DNA of 64,000 nt from Pelagicoccus sp. SDUM812003. GTDB taxonomy: Bacteria; Verrucomicrobiota; Verrucomicrobiia; Opitutales; Opitutaceae. Below, piece after piece: positions 7,716 to 16,620 of the stretch. The notes below the pieces were generated by a model. It saw only the letters and a list, made by a program, of their open reading frames with translations, searched no databases and was not told the origin of the DNA. A program made the position numbers and the translations under genes. The stretch lies in assembly GCF_031127815.1 (NCBI RefSeq), contig NZ_JARXHY010000014.1, positions 52,501-116,500 on the forward strand, written 5' to 3'. Position 1 is the first letter of the stretch; each line of letters begins with the position of its first letter.

Positions 7716-8972
7716 CTACGAAAGCTCCTTGTCGACCCAGAAGGGGAAGTTCGCCGTGGCAACGGTGTTGGCCTCTCCGCGTATCTCAACAAACAGACGA
7801 TAGGGGCCCGACTGCATTGGAGCATCGAATCGTACCGTTCCGATCGCGTCCTTCACGAAGACCGTGGAAAGGACCGCGGCCGCCTCTTCCAGATCCCCTC
7901 CCAAACGCTTGTCGCAGCTCTCGCGACGCAGACTCCAGACGATTTCAGGGTCTTCCTCTTCAGGAGAGGTCCATTCCACCTCCGCGAGGAGCGACTCCTT
8001 GGAAGCGACCTTCAAAGAGGCCGATGGCGAGCTTCCGTTTACCCGAAATGCTGAGATCTTGGGGCAGCTCCCGTCGCCGAGCTGCTCTTTCCACTGCGAG
8101 CTGATAGCGAAAACGCCCTCCGTGGCCCTACCTTCTGGCGTGAAAAGCCCGTACCAGGTGTGGGTCGTCTCCTGCTTGTTGCCCCAAAGAAAAACGTAGC
8201 TTCCCAAGCAACGCGAATCCGAGGATCCAATAAATTGATACCGATAGCGGATCTGACCGGCCTTTTCGGTGGAAGTCGGCTCGAGTTCCGCTCCCCAATC
8301 CGTCTTTTCCACCTCCCAAGCGCCGTTCGACCCCCACTCCGTGATCAGATAGGGCCGCGACCAGCCGATGGCATCCAGCGCTGGCTGCACGCGTGAAATG
8401 TCTCCGTAAGAATTGATTCCCACTAAATCCAGCGAGGGACAAAGCGTTTCTATAGCCTTGAGCGAGGCTTCATCCGCAGAGGCCAGCACCGTCATGACCG
8501 GATGCAAGCCATCGACCCGCTTGATGAAGCGAGCTACCTCTTCGACCGCCCGCCACACGTCGGGATCCGAGCCAGTCCCGAGCTCCAACTCGTTGCCCAC
8601 CCCCCAAAGCAGAAGATTCGGCTCGTCTTTGATCGCGAGCACCTCTCGCTTGATCCTCTCCAGCTGTTCCGCGACCGCAGCTTCATCGGCATAGTCGAAA
8701 CCGCGACGTGGCGGTTCGAGCCAATGTCCCGAGCACAGGGTGAGATCGGTTTTGCGCAATGTCGGCAAAATGTCCTGCGTCTGCTCGATTCCCCAGGTTC
8801 GCACCGAATTCGCCCCGCTCGCAGCAAGCTCCTCGATTCGCTCGCAACCACCCGCTCCATTTACGAAAAACGGCACGCCGTCACGAAAGAGCGAAAACCC
8901 TCCTTGATGCTGGCGAATCTCCACCTTGGCTGGCGGCTGATCGATAAGAGGTGCCGAGTGCTCCGTATCCAT
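7716..8972 (-). CDS. clan GH-A glycoside hydrolase (GH2/GH5-like TIM barrel)
   Basis: This 418-residue protein resembles the catalytic TIM barrel of GH2-type enzymes without the N-terminal sandwich domains. It shows NSVRTWG, LLWGVGNELELG (about residues 131-142; NE carrying the acid/base glutamate), MTVLASADEA and YLITEWGSNG (nucleophile glutamate). A beta-rich C-terminal region follows. No signal peptide is evident, suggesting action on imported oligosaccharides, though this is uncertain. The ATG at 8972 begins 2 bp after the stop of the symporter gene, so translation is probably coupled. A longer frame reaching 9284 overlaps the symporter and was not used. Confidence 0.82.
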   Translation of the reverse strand: MDTEHSAPLIDQPPAKVEIRQHQGGFSLFRDGVPFFVNGAGGCERIEELAASGANSVRTWGIEQTQDILPTLRKTDLTLCSGHWLEPPRRGFDYADEAAVAEQLERIKREVLAIKDEPNLLLWGVGNELELGTGSDPDVWRAVEEVARFIKRVDGLHPVMTVLASADEASLKAIETLCPSLDLVGINSYGDISRVQPALDAIGWSRPYLITEWGSNGAWEVEKTDWGAELEPTSTEKAGQIRYRYQFIGSSDSRCLGSYVFLWGNKQETTHTWYGLFTPEGRATEGVFAISSQWKEQLGDGSCPKISAFRVNGSSPSASLKVASKESLLAEVEWTSPEEEDPEIVWSLRRESCDKRLGGDLEEAAAVLSTVFVKDAIGTVRFDAPMQSGPYRLFVEIRGEANTVATANFPFWVDKELS

Positions 8973-8974
8973 GA

Positions 8975-10369
8975 TTATGCGACAGAGCCTCCCAACTCGC
9001 GATTTCTCCGTTCCTTCAGATCGATCTCCATGGTCTCGAGCTCGCGATTGACCAATGGGTAGAAGAATATGGCTACGATCGAAAGCAGGGCCAATCCTGC
9101 GGGGAAAAACGTAAACAGAATTCGGATACCCATCAGCGACTCGGGCGTCTGCTCGGCGTTTGCCACAAACCCGACAGACTCCAGAAACCAGCCCGCCATG
9201 GCCCCACCAATGGTGAGCCCCAACTTTTGGGCGAAAAGCGCTGCGGAAAAGACCAGACCCGTGGAGCGACGGCCTTGCTTCCACTCTCCATAGTCAGCCA
9301 CATCGGCGTACATGGACCACACCAGCGGAACCGTTGGCCCCACCACGATCGAAGCGAACAGGCTGAGAAACACCATGGTCCAAAACGCGTCAGGCGGCAC
9401 GAAGAAAAAGAGGCCGATGGAAAGCGCGTTGAGAGCGGAGAACCAGATCATGATAGACCGCTTCTCCATGCGTGCAGCCAAGGGCTTGGAAAACCACACT
9501 CCGATGATGAGTCCCAGCATGCCCGCGGTCATGACAATGGTCGTCTGGTCGAAAAACAGCCACATGGGCGAGCCATCGTCCTTCACGTAGTACTTGAAGT
9601 AGTAGACCACCGCCCCGTTTCGCGCCGCCACGTTGGCCAGATTGAAAACCGCGACGAAAAACAGAATCAGCCAAGGGCGATTCTTCACCAAGGCCAACAG
9701 GTCCTCCTTCAAGTTGCTCTTCTGCTGCGCCGACGGCTGGATGCGCTCCTTGGTGCCGAAAAAGGTGATTAAGAAAAGCCCGATCGAGGCCACCGCGAAG
9801 ATGGCCATGGTCAGTTGAAAACCGAGCGCCTCGTCGTCAGCCCCGAGCGCCTTCACCAGCGGACGCACCAGCATCGAAATCAGCAAGCCGCCCGCGAAGG
9901 CGCAGAAGAAGCGATAGCTGGCGATCAAGGTACGCTCGCTCGATGAGCTGGACATCACTCCCATCAAAGCGGAATACGGAATATTGATCGCAGTGTACGC
10001 CATCATCATGGCAAGATAGGTGACATAGGCGTAAATGATCTTCCCGTTCGCGCTGAGGTCGGGCGTCGCAAACATCAAGTATCCAACGATTCCATACGGA
10101 ACGCACATCCAGAGCAGATAGGGCCTAAACTTTCCCCATCTGCTATTGGTGCGATCCGCCACATATCCCATCAAAGGATCGTTGATCGTGTCCCACGAGC
10201 GGGCCACCAGAAAGAGCGTGCCTGCCGCCGCCGGACCTATGCCGAACACGTCGGTATAGTAGTAGAGCAGGAAAATGTTGAACGTTTGGAAGAAGAAATT
10301 CGAAGCCGTGTCTCCGAGACCGTAGCTGAGCTTCTCGCCAACGCCAATTCGTTGAGTTGCTTGGGACAT
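8975..10369 (-). CDS. GPH-family (MelB-like) sugar:cation symporter
   Basis: This 464-residue inner-membrane transporter has about twelve membrane segments. The GPH/MelB hallmarks are SYGLGDTASNFFF at the N-terminus, WDTINDPLMGYVADRTNSRWGKFRPYLL (about residues 58-86), and DVADYGEWKQGRRSTGLVFS in the C-terminal half. It would import an oligosaccharide or monosaccharide with Na+ or H+. The coupled downstream glycosidase and the upstream TonB receptor suggest that it moves glucan fragments from periplasm to cytoplasm. The substrate is inferred from context. Confidence 0.92.
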   Translation of the reverse strand: MSQATQRIGVGEKLSYGLGDTASNFFFQTFNIFLLYYYTDVFGIGPAAAGTLFLVARSWDTINDPLMGYVADRTNSRWGKFRPYLLWMCVPYGIVGYLMFATPDLSANGKIIYAYVTYLAMMMAYTAINIPYSALMGVMSSSSSERTLIASYRFFCAFAGGLLISMLVRPLVKALGADDEALGFQLTMAIFAVASIGLFLITFFGTKERIQPSAQQKSNLKEDLLALVKNRPWLILFFVAVFNLANVAARNGAVVYYFKYYVKDDGSPMWLFFDQTTIVMTAGMLGLIIGVWFSKPLAARMEKRSIMIWFSALNALSIGLFFFVPPDAFWTMVFLSLFASIVVGPTVPLVWSMYADVADYGEWKQGRRSTGLVFSAALFAQKLGLTIGGAMAGWFLESVGFVANAEQTPESLMGIRILFTFFPAGLALLSIVAIFFYPLVNRELETMEIDLKERRNRELGGSVA

Positions 10370-10383
10370 TCGTTTCTAGCGTA

Positions 10384-10399
10384 GTCGTTTTCTAACGAC
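10384..10399. promoter_or_regulatory. inverted repeat just upstream of the symporter gene
   Basis: A perfect 6-4-6 inverted repeat (GTCGTT-TTCT-AACGAC) ends 15 bp before the symporter start. It could be a small RNA hairpin affecting translation or an operator half-pair. It does not resemble the TGCAC operators of this locus. Confidence 0.35.
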
Positions 10400-10551
10400 A
10401 GGAGGAAGAGGTCGATCCCCACACAGGAAGGAAACCGATAAAGAGATACTTAAAAGAGGCAGCGTAGAAAACGGATTGAGAAAAGCGGCGCCGGAGCAGG
10501 TTTGCCCCGACACCGCCAAATTCCCCATTCTCCACTACCCGAGGAGATCCT

Positions 10552-13464
10552 TTAGAGATCCACGCCGAACTGGAGGCGGTAAGTCGTCGGCTTGGCGTAA
10601 ATATAGCCGTATGCCGACTGATCGTTCATCACGTTGTAGACATTCAACTGCACGTGGGCATTTCTGTCCTCGCCGATGGTGAACTCGTACTTGGCCATGG
10701 CGTCGATATTGATGCGAGTGTCCGTTTCCAAGACCACACGCTGACCGTTGGTGTCGGTCACGAGCTGACCGGATCCGTCGGTGATGCCCGAGAAGTACTC
10801 GCGCTCGCTCTCGTACTGAAAGCCAAGGCCGAAGGAGAGGCCAGCGAACTGGCCGTCGCGAATCTGGTAGTTACCCCAGCCGCTGAGAGCATGACGCGGC
10901 GTATCATCCTGCTTTTCGCCAGCGCCGTATCCACGGCCCTGCCAGGTGGAGGTGTCGTTCGGATCGAGGAACTGATCCTCGAGCGAGTATCCAGAAAGTC
11001 CCCACGCGCCATCCGGGAAGTACCAGACGGCCCACTTGTCGACGCCGCCCGCGCCCCACTCGTATTCAGGGAAGGCGCCAGCATTGACCACCGAACGCTT
11101 GGTCTGAGCGTAGTTGAGCACGAACTGCATGTTATCGGTAGGTGCATAGTTGAACTGAGCTTCCCAACCGGATGACTCCTGGTCGCCGCTGAGGTAGGCG
11201 TCGTACCCGCCCGCTTCCGCCGCAGCGAAGTCCAGCGTAGCGTTGTTGGTATTGTCGTCCTGAGTGTAGAGCCAGCCAGGCCAGCCAGGATTTGTGGTTT
11301 TGGAAGCGTCGAAGACGCGGTCCATATAAGCGCGGCCTTCCGCCTCGGTGGCGTTGAGGTACCACGTTCCATCGATCTGATAAGCTGCGCCACTATCCAC
11401 GGCCGCGTCCCATTCCGGTTTGGCGACGGTGAAGGAGCCGTTTCTCCAATCCGCTTCCACGGTGGGATTGAAGTCGCCTACATTGTAGATGATGTCGGCG
11501 TCCGGATCGAAGCGTCCCTTCGCGGGAGCTGGAGCCCACCAGTAGAAGATAGGCGTACCCGTTTGCTTGATACGGTAGGCGCTGATCGTACCGCTCAGTT
11601 TGCCTTCGATCAGGTCGAACTTGATACCTGCTTCCTCGCTTTCGGCGGTGACCGCGTCCATTGGATTGCCGTAGACGTCGCGATTGCCGTCGAAGTTTGG
11701 CATGATGCCCTCCGCCTTTAGGGCGTAAACGGAGATCCGATCGTTGAGAGCGAAGGTCAGACCGACTTGCGAAGTGTCCTTTTCCTTGGCTCCCGCATCG
11801 TTGTTGGTGACGGTGTCCTCGCGGAAATCGGTCAGCATGCCGCGGAAGTCGTTTCGGTCGCGGCGCATACCAGCCACTGCGGTCAGACGCTCGTCCAGCC
11901 AGCTGCCCTGGTACACGAGGTAGGTTCCCTGGTTCCAGGATTGGTCATGCACGTCGCTGACGTCTTCCATGCCAGGAGCAGCCGTACCATCGCCATTCAC
12001 GCCGAAGCGCATGTAGGAGGAGTCGGTCGGATCCCAGTAGAAGTATTGGTTTTGGATGGTGCCGCGTGTGAAGACGTCCTTGATCGACTTCTCTTCCGAG
12101 CGTCCGAGCAAGAAGCTGTTCTGCAAGCTCCAGAGCTCGCTGTTTTCGAACAGGTCGAAGTTGTAGTTCAACTCGGCGCGGATCTGACTGCGATCGATAA
12201 TCTCGTTCTTGTCCATCCAGGAACCCTGGAAAATCGCGTCCGTGACTTCGCCATAAACGAACTCGGCATCGCCGTTCTCCACACTAGCTGGGATAACCGT
12301 GATGGTGCTGCGCAGGTTTTCAGGACCGACGTTGTTGGTGATGCCACCCGACACGTCGCGAGAATCGAACTCGACCTTGGATGTGTTGTATCCAAGAAGC
12401 AAATTCAGGTTGTCGCTAAAGCTATGCGTAGCTTGCAGACGGATGTTATGCGACTCGGTATCGAGAAACGTATCGGGTCCGCTCCAGCGCATGGTGCGAA
12501 TCTCCTTGTCCGGGAACTGGAGGAAACCGGCTCGTTCCAAGCGGTCCTGCTGGTTGGCCACGTTCTCGCTTGAGAGGTCGCCACGAGCGCGAACGCTTTG
12601 GAATCCCACCGCGTTCTTGTGCTCCAATCCGTACTCCATGTCGATGGTGACCTCCGTCTTCTCAGTGGGACGGAACGTGAAGATCGGCGAAATGAACTGT
12701 CGCTCGTCCTCGGCGAGCTCGGTGTAGCTGCCATTCTGCTCGTGCACCGCGGTGACGTAGTAGCCCAGCTTCATGGCGTTATCCAAGGTGTCGCCCGCTT
12801 CGAAAACCGCGCGGTAGTGCTTTTGGTTCCCGGCGCTCAGCGTCAGACGCTGCATCGGATCCTCGGTCGGAGTCTTCGGCAGGTAGTTCACTATGCCGCC
12901 GAAGTTGCCGATTCCGTACAAGAGGGCCGCGGGTCCGCGAATGACCTCTACACGTCCAATGTTTGCGGCGTCGGTGGCGAACTGGCGACGGTAGCCGTCA
13001 CGCAAGGTCGCGTCGGTGATGAAGCCGCGCACCTTGTAAGAGGTTTGAGTCTTGTTGCTGGTGGCGCCTTCGGGATTGTGCACGCCGCCGATGGTGCCAA
13101 AACTGTTTCCTTTGCCCGCGTCGTTCTGCGAGGTCATCACCATGCCGGCGCTGTAGGCCAACGACTGGCGGAGATCGGTCGACCCCGTGTCCTTGATGAA
13201 TTCTTCGGTGACGACTTCGATGGGCATCGGGATGTCCTTGATGGCCGCATTGAGTCGCGTGCCTGAAATCGTGTTGGTGGCTCGATATCCTTGGTCTTGA
13301 GAAGCGTCCACGGTGAAGGGAGTGAGCTCGTAGACATCGTCTTCTGACTCCTCCGAATCAAGCGTGCTGACGGATTGACCCGAAAGGGTCGCGGCGAAAA
13401 GTACGCCGGCGCCGAGACAAGCGTAGGATGCCTGCTTACGACGCGATAAGTTAGTGCGTATCAT
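10552..13464 (-). CDS. TonB-dependent outer-membrane receptor, FhuE/FecA-type plug and barrel
   Basis: This TonB-dependent receptor of about 970 residues imports large ligands across the outer membrane. After an N-terminal signal sequence (RRKQASYACLGAGVLFAATLSGQ) come a TonB-box-like acidic stretch, a plug (KDIPMPIEVVTEEFIKDTG, then GPAALLYGIGNFGGIVNYLPKTP) and a long beta-barrel ending in YRLQFGVDL with a near-terminal aromatic strand. The ATG at 13464 has AGGA at 6-nt spacing; ATG 13470 is also possible. The frame extends to 13758, but that runs through the promoter at 13637-13665. No SusD-like gene is adjacent. The symporter and glycosidase follow on the same strand after 182 bp. Confidence 0.9.
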   Translation of the reverse strand: MIRTNLSRRKQASYACLGAGVLFAATLSGQSVSTLDSEESEDDVYELTPFTVDASQDQGYRATNTISGTRLNAAIKDIPMPIEVVTEEFIKDTGSTDLRQSLAYSAGMVMTSQNDAGKGNSFGTIGGVHNPEGATSNKTQTSYKVRGFITDATLRDGYRRQFATDAANIGRVEVIRGPAALLYGIGNFGGIVNYLPKTPTEDPMQRLTLSAGNQKHYRAVFEAGDTLDNAMKLGYYVTAVHEQNGSYTELAEDERQFISPIFTFRPTEKTEVTIDMEYGLEHKNAVGFQSVRARGDLSSENVANQQDRLERAGFLQFPDKEIRTMRWSGPDTFLDTESHNIRLQATHSFSDNLNLLLGYNTSKVEFDSRDVSGGITNNVGPENLRSTITVIPASVENGDAEFVYGEVTDAIFQGSWMDKNEIIDRSQIRAELNYNFDLFENSELWSLQNSFLLGRSEEKSIKDVFTRGTIQNQYFYWDPTDSSYMRFGVNGDGTAAPGMEDVSDVHDQSWNQGTYLVYQGSWLDERLTAVAGMRRDRNDFRGMLTDFREDTVTNNDAGAKEKDTSQVGLTFALNDRISVYALKAEGIMPNFDGNRDVYGNPMDAVTAESEEAGIKFDLIEGKLSGTISAYRIKQTGTPIFYWWAPAPAKGRFDPDADIIYNVGDFNPTVEADWRNGSFTVAKPEWDAAVDSGAAYQIDGTWYLNATEAEGRAYMDRVFDASKTTNPGWPGWLYTQDDNTNNATLDFAAAEAGGYDAYLSGDQESSGWEAQFNYAPTDNMQFVLNYAQTKRSVVNAGAFPEYEWGAGGVDKWAVWYFPDGAWGLSGYSLEDQFLDPNDTSTWQGRGYGAGEKQDDTPRHALSGWGNYQIRDGQFAGLSFGLGFQYESEREYFSGITDGSGQLVTDTNGQRVVLETDTRINIDAMAKYEFTIGEDRNAHVQLNVYNVMNDQSAYGYIYAKPTTYRLQFGVDL

Positions 13465-13636
13465 ATCCATTCCTGGTTCGTGAGTTGCGGGGTTCTGGGG
13501 TGAGTGGGCCGACCGCTCGGCCGTGATTGGGGTGTTGGGGCGAAGCCAAACGAGAGACATCGCTAGGCCAGAGATGTTTGCCTCGTCGGGCTGATTTAGA
13601 TGCAATTTGATACAACACCACCCGCAGGTCAAATCT

Positions 13637-13665
13637 TTTATTTGCACTAGTGTGCACCTTGACAA
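13637..13665 (-). promoter_or_regulatory. promoter of the first TonB receptor with operator in the spacer
   Basis: On the minus strand the -35 is TTGTCA (13665-13660) and the -10 AATAAA (13642-13637), 17 bp apart. The inverted repeat TGCAC-TAGT-GTGCA (13643-13656 on the plus strand) fills most of the spacer. A protein bound there would block RNA polymerase, which fits a LacI-type repressor. The same repeat, with one arm mismatch, lies at the GH16 promoter. Confidence 0.65.
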
Positions 13666-14014
13666 AGAATTCCTCACGATCTCATGCGCGCTGAGATCGG
13701 CGCGCGAATGCGGCGATTCAGCTCTTTCGGCGAACTCCGCCTTCGCGGAAACACGCATAAAGGTACCTAGCCGAAGGCGCTAGCTATGCTTCGGTTCCTA
13801 GTGGAATCCATGCAGCGCTTCGCTCTCACATAAGCATTCGAGGCGCGAATGCGCCCGCGTGAAAACTCTGCAACAAGCTGGTTAAGTCTGCGTGAAGACA
13901 AGCCTGCCCCCATTGACCGGTGGTAAATAAAGCGTAAGCCTAATCAGCGTCGGGCAAAGCGATCCAACGTATTCGCGTTCCCGATACACATCAAACTGAA
14001 CTAGCACACGAAAC
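13666..14014. other. intergenic region between divergent TonB receptors
   Basis: No gene was recognised. The region holds a perfect 7-5-7 inverted repeat, GCATTCG-AGGCG-CGAATGC (13834-13852), whose right part (GGCGCGAATGCG-like) is echoed near 13700. No TGCAC-N4-GTGCA operator was found in front of the second receptor, so that gene may be controlled differently. Confidence 0.5.
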
Positions 14015-16522
14015 ATGAAAACTACCATAAAACGCCAAGCGTTGGCTGCGTTGACCCTAGCGGCGCCAGCGCTCGTCTGCGCCCAGTCCATAGAGAATCC
14101 GGAGCCGGACTACTATGAGCTCGACGCGGTCACCATCACTCCACTGGAGCAGTTCTCCAACCGAGCGATCTACGGCGAAACGCCCATCGCCTTCTCTGAA
14201 GTATCCAAGGCGGATCTCGACACCTACCTCGCGTCGCAGGACATCCCCATGGTGCTCAACTACACGCCTTCGGTCTACGCGACCACTCAAGGTGGCGGAG
14301 CGGGAGACGCTCGCATCAACATCCGCGGCTTCGACCAACGCAACGTTGCGGTCATGATCAATGGCGTTCCCGTGAACGACATGGAAAACGGCTGGGTGTA
14401 TTGGTCGAACTGGGACGGCGTTGGCGACATCGCCTCCTCCGTTCAGGTCCAGCGCGGCATCTCCAATCTTGATCTGGCAGTGCCCTCCATCGGCGGCACC
14501 CTCAACATCATGACCGATCCCGCGGCCAAGCAGCGCGGCGGCATGGTCAAGCAGGAGTTCGGTTCGGACGGCTTTTCCAAAACCACCGTCATCGGCCACA
14601 CCGGTCTCATCAACGACACCTTCGCGGCGTCCGCAGCAGTCGCTCGCAAGATGAGCGGCGGCTACGTCGATGGCGTCTGGGCAGACGCTTGGTCTTGGTA
14701 CGTCGGAGCATCCTATAAGCTAAACGAAAACAACACCATCGAGTTCTACGGCTTCGGCGCCCCGCAGCGTCACGGCCAGAATCTCTACCAGCGCAACATC
14801 GGCACCTATAGCGAATCCTTCGCTCTCGGACTCGACTCCTACGACCCAGCCGCTCTCGATCGCTACTACGAGCGCGGCTACGCCTACAACGAAACCTGGA
14901 ACTACGTCGACCCTGACTACGACGGACTTCAAGCTGACCACCACGGCATCGGACCCCGTCGTTTTCCGGACTACATCAATGAGCGCGAGAACTTCTACGA
15001 TAAGCCTCAAGTCAGCCTAAACTGGTACTTCCGTCCGGAAAACAGCAAGTGGTCTTGGGACAACGTATTCTACTACTCCGGCGGCGAAGGCGGCGGCACC
15101 GGCACCTACGGCAGCGTGGCGCGTGTGATCGACTCCGGCACCTACTTCCATCGCAATCGCGACTGGAACGCCCAAATCGCCCAGAACAGAGCCAATCTGA
15201 ACAGCGAAGGCCTGGCGGAGTCTACCGGCATCCTGCGCAACTCGCGCAACAACCAATGGACCATCGGAGCCATTTCCAAGGTGACCTTCGAAGCTTCCGA
15301 AAACTGGAGCACCTCCTTCGGGATCGACTGGCGCACCGCTGAGATCCAACACTTCCGCGAAGTGCGCGACTTGCTCGGGGGCGACTACTATCTCGAAAAC
15401 GGCGTGCAAAAAGGACTCGGCGGCACCATCGACTACAACAACACCAACACCGTCGATTGGCTCGGAGGCTACTTCCAGGCTGCCTACGAGAAGGACGCGT
15501 TCTCCGGATTCGGCATGATCGGGCTCTCCCAGATCTCCTACAGCTTCGAGGACTTCTTCCGTCCGCTCGGAAACGGTCAGAACTACGTCATCGATTCGGA
15601 CGACTTCGACGGCATGCAAATCAAGCTAGGCGGTCGCTACGACATCAATGAAACGGTCAGCATGTACGCGAACTTCGGATACGTCGAAAAGGTGCCGATC
15701 TTCGACAACGTGATCGACGACTTCACAGGCCGCGCCTACCTCAACCCGCCGGACGAAGTCTTCACCAACTATGAAGTTGGCTTCAACTACATCGACTCCG
15801 ACGGAAAGCTCACCCTTGGAGCAAACATCTACCGTACCAACTGGGACGACCGCGCCTTCTCCAAAAGCCTCCGAATCGAGGAGGACACGGACAACGATGG
15901 CGTCAACGACACAGTCGTCTTCGACGAATACGTTAACATCAGCGGCGTCAATCAGCGTCACCAAGGCTTCGAACTGGAAGGCAGCTATCGCTTCAACAAG
16001 GAGTTCCGCCTGGACAGCACCTTGGCTCTCAACGATTGGGAATACACCAACAACGTGACGGCCCGAATCCCTGGCTTGGACACGGACCTGATTCCCAGCG
16101 AGTTCGACCTCTACATCGAAGGGCTCAAGGTAGGCGACGCCCCGCAGACGCAGTTCACCACTAGCCTGATCTACATGCCGACGTCGGAAATGAACTTCAG
16201 CGCTCGCATGCGTCACAACCGCGACAACTACGCCGCGTTCGACCCGCTGAGCCGTACAGACAAAACGGATACAACTCAGAGCTGGAAGGCTCCCGACTAT
16301 ACGGTCTACGACTTGCACATGAACTGGACCCTGCCGACTCAAACGGACGTGAAGTACGAAGTCTTCGCTAGCGTGCTCAACGTATTCGACGAAAAATACG
16401 TTCAAGACGCCACCGACAACGATCGCTTCAACAGCTTCGACGGCGACCACGACGCCGATGACGCCGCAGTGCACTTCGGCGCGCCACGCCGCATCAACGC
16501 CGGCCTAAAGATCGAGTTCTAA
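14015..16522 (+). CDS. TonB-dependent outer-membrane receptor
   Basis: This is an 835-residue TonB-dependent receptor with a clear signal peptide (ALAALTLAAPALVCAQ). The plug domain contains DIPMVLNYTPSVYAT, INIRGFDQRNVAVMINGVPVNDMENG (about residues 93-118) and GGTLNIMTDP, and the beta-barrel ends in a terminal phenylalanine (INAGLKIEF), as required for outer-membrane assembly. It is transcribed away from the other receptor. Its ligand cannot be read from sequence; context suggests a glycan, but a different substrate such as a siderophore or cobalamin is not excluded. Confidence 0.92.
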   Translation: MKTTIKRQALAALTLAAPALVCAQSIENPEPDYYELDAVTITPLEQFSNRAIYGETPIAFSEVSKADLDTYLASQDIPMVLNYTPSVYATTQGGGAGDARINIRGFDQRNVAVMINGVPVNDMENGWVYWSNWDGVGDIASSVQVQRGISNLDLAVPSIGGTLNIMTDPAAKQRGGMVKQEFGSDGFSKTTVIGHTGLINDTFAASAAVARKMSGGYVDGVWADAWSWYVGASYKLNENNTIEFYGFGAPQRHGQNLYQRNIGTYSESFALGLDSYDPAALDRYYERGYAYNETWNYVDPDYDGLQADHHGIGPRRFPDYINERENFYDKPQVSLNWYFRPENSKWSWDNVFYYSGGEGGGTGTYGSVARVIDSGTYFHRNRDWNAQIAQNRANLNSEGLAESTGILRNSRNNQWTIGAISKVTFEASENWSTSFGIDWRTAEIQHFREVRDLLGGDYYLENGVQKGLGGTIDYNNTNTVDWLGGYFQAAYEKDAFSGFGMIGLSQISYSFEDFFRPLGNGQNYVIDSDDFDGMQIKLGGRYDINETVSMYANFGYVEKVPIFDNVIDDFTGRAYLNPPDEVFTNYEVGFNYIDSDGKLTLGANIYRTNWDDRAFSKSLRIEEDTDNDGVNDTVVFDEYVNISGVNQRHQGFELEGSYRFNKEFRLDSTLALNDWEYTNNVTARIPGLDTDLIPSEFDLYIEGLKVGDAPQTQFTTSLIYMPTSEMNFSARMRHNRDNYAAFDPLSRTDKTDTTQSWKAPDYTVYDLHMNWTLPTQTDVKYEVFASVLNVFDEKYVQDATDNDRFNSFDGDHDADDAAVHFGAPRRINAGLKIEF

Positions 16523-16562
16523 GCGAGCAATCGAAAAGGCGCCCGCCAACTTGCAAAGACAA

Positions 16563-16597
16563 GACGCTACGCTGATTTCGGCGTAGCGTCTTTTTTT
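16563..16597 (+). terminator. intrinsic terminator after the second TonB receptor
   Basis: A perfect 10-bp stem (GACGCTACGC with GCGTAGCGTC, 8-nt loop) is followed by seven T residues. It lies 40 bp after the stop codon and just before the convergent YbaK-type gene. Confidence 0.93.
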
Positions 16598-16620
16598 GCA
16601 AACGGTCTTCGGACGACCGG

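Noticed and set aside
13465-13758. N-terminal extension of the first TonB receptor
   Set aside because: The region holds a promoter and operator, and the signal peptide begins at 13464/13470.
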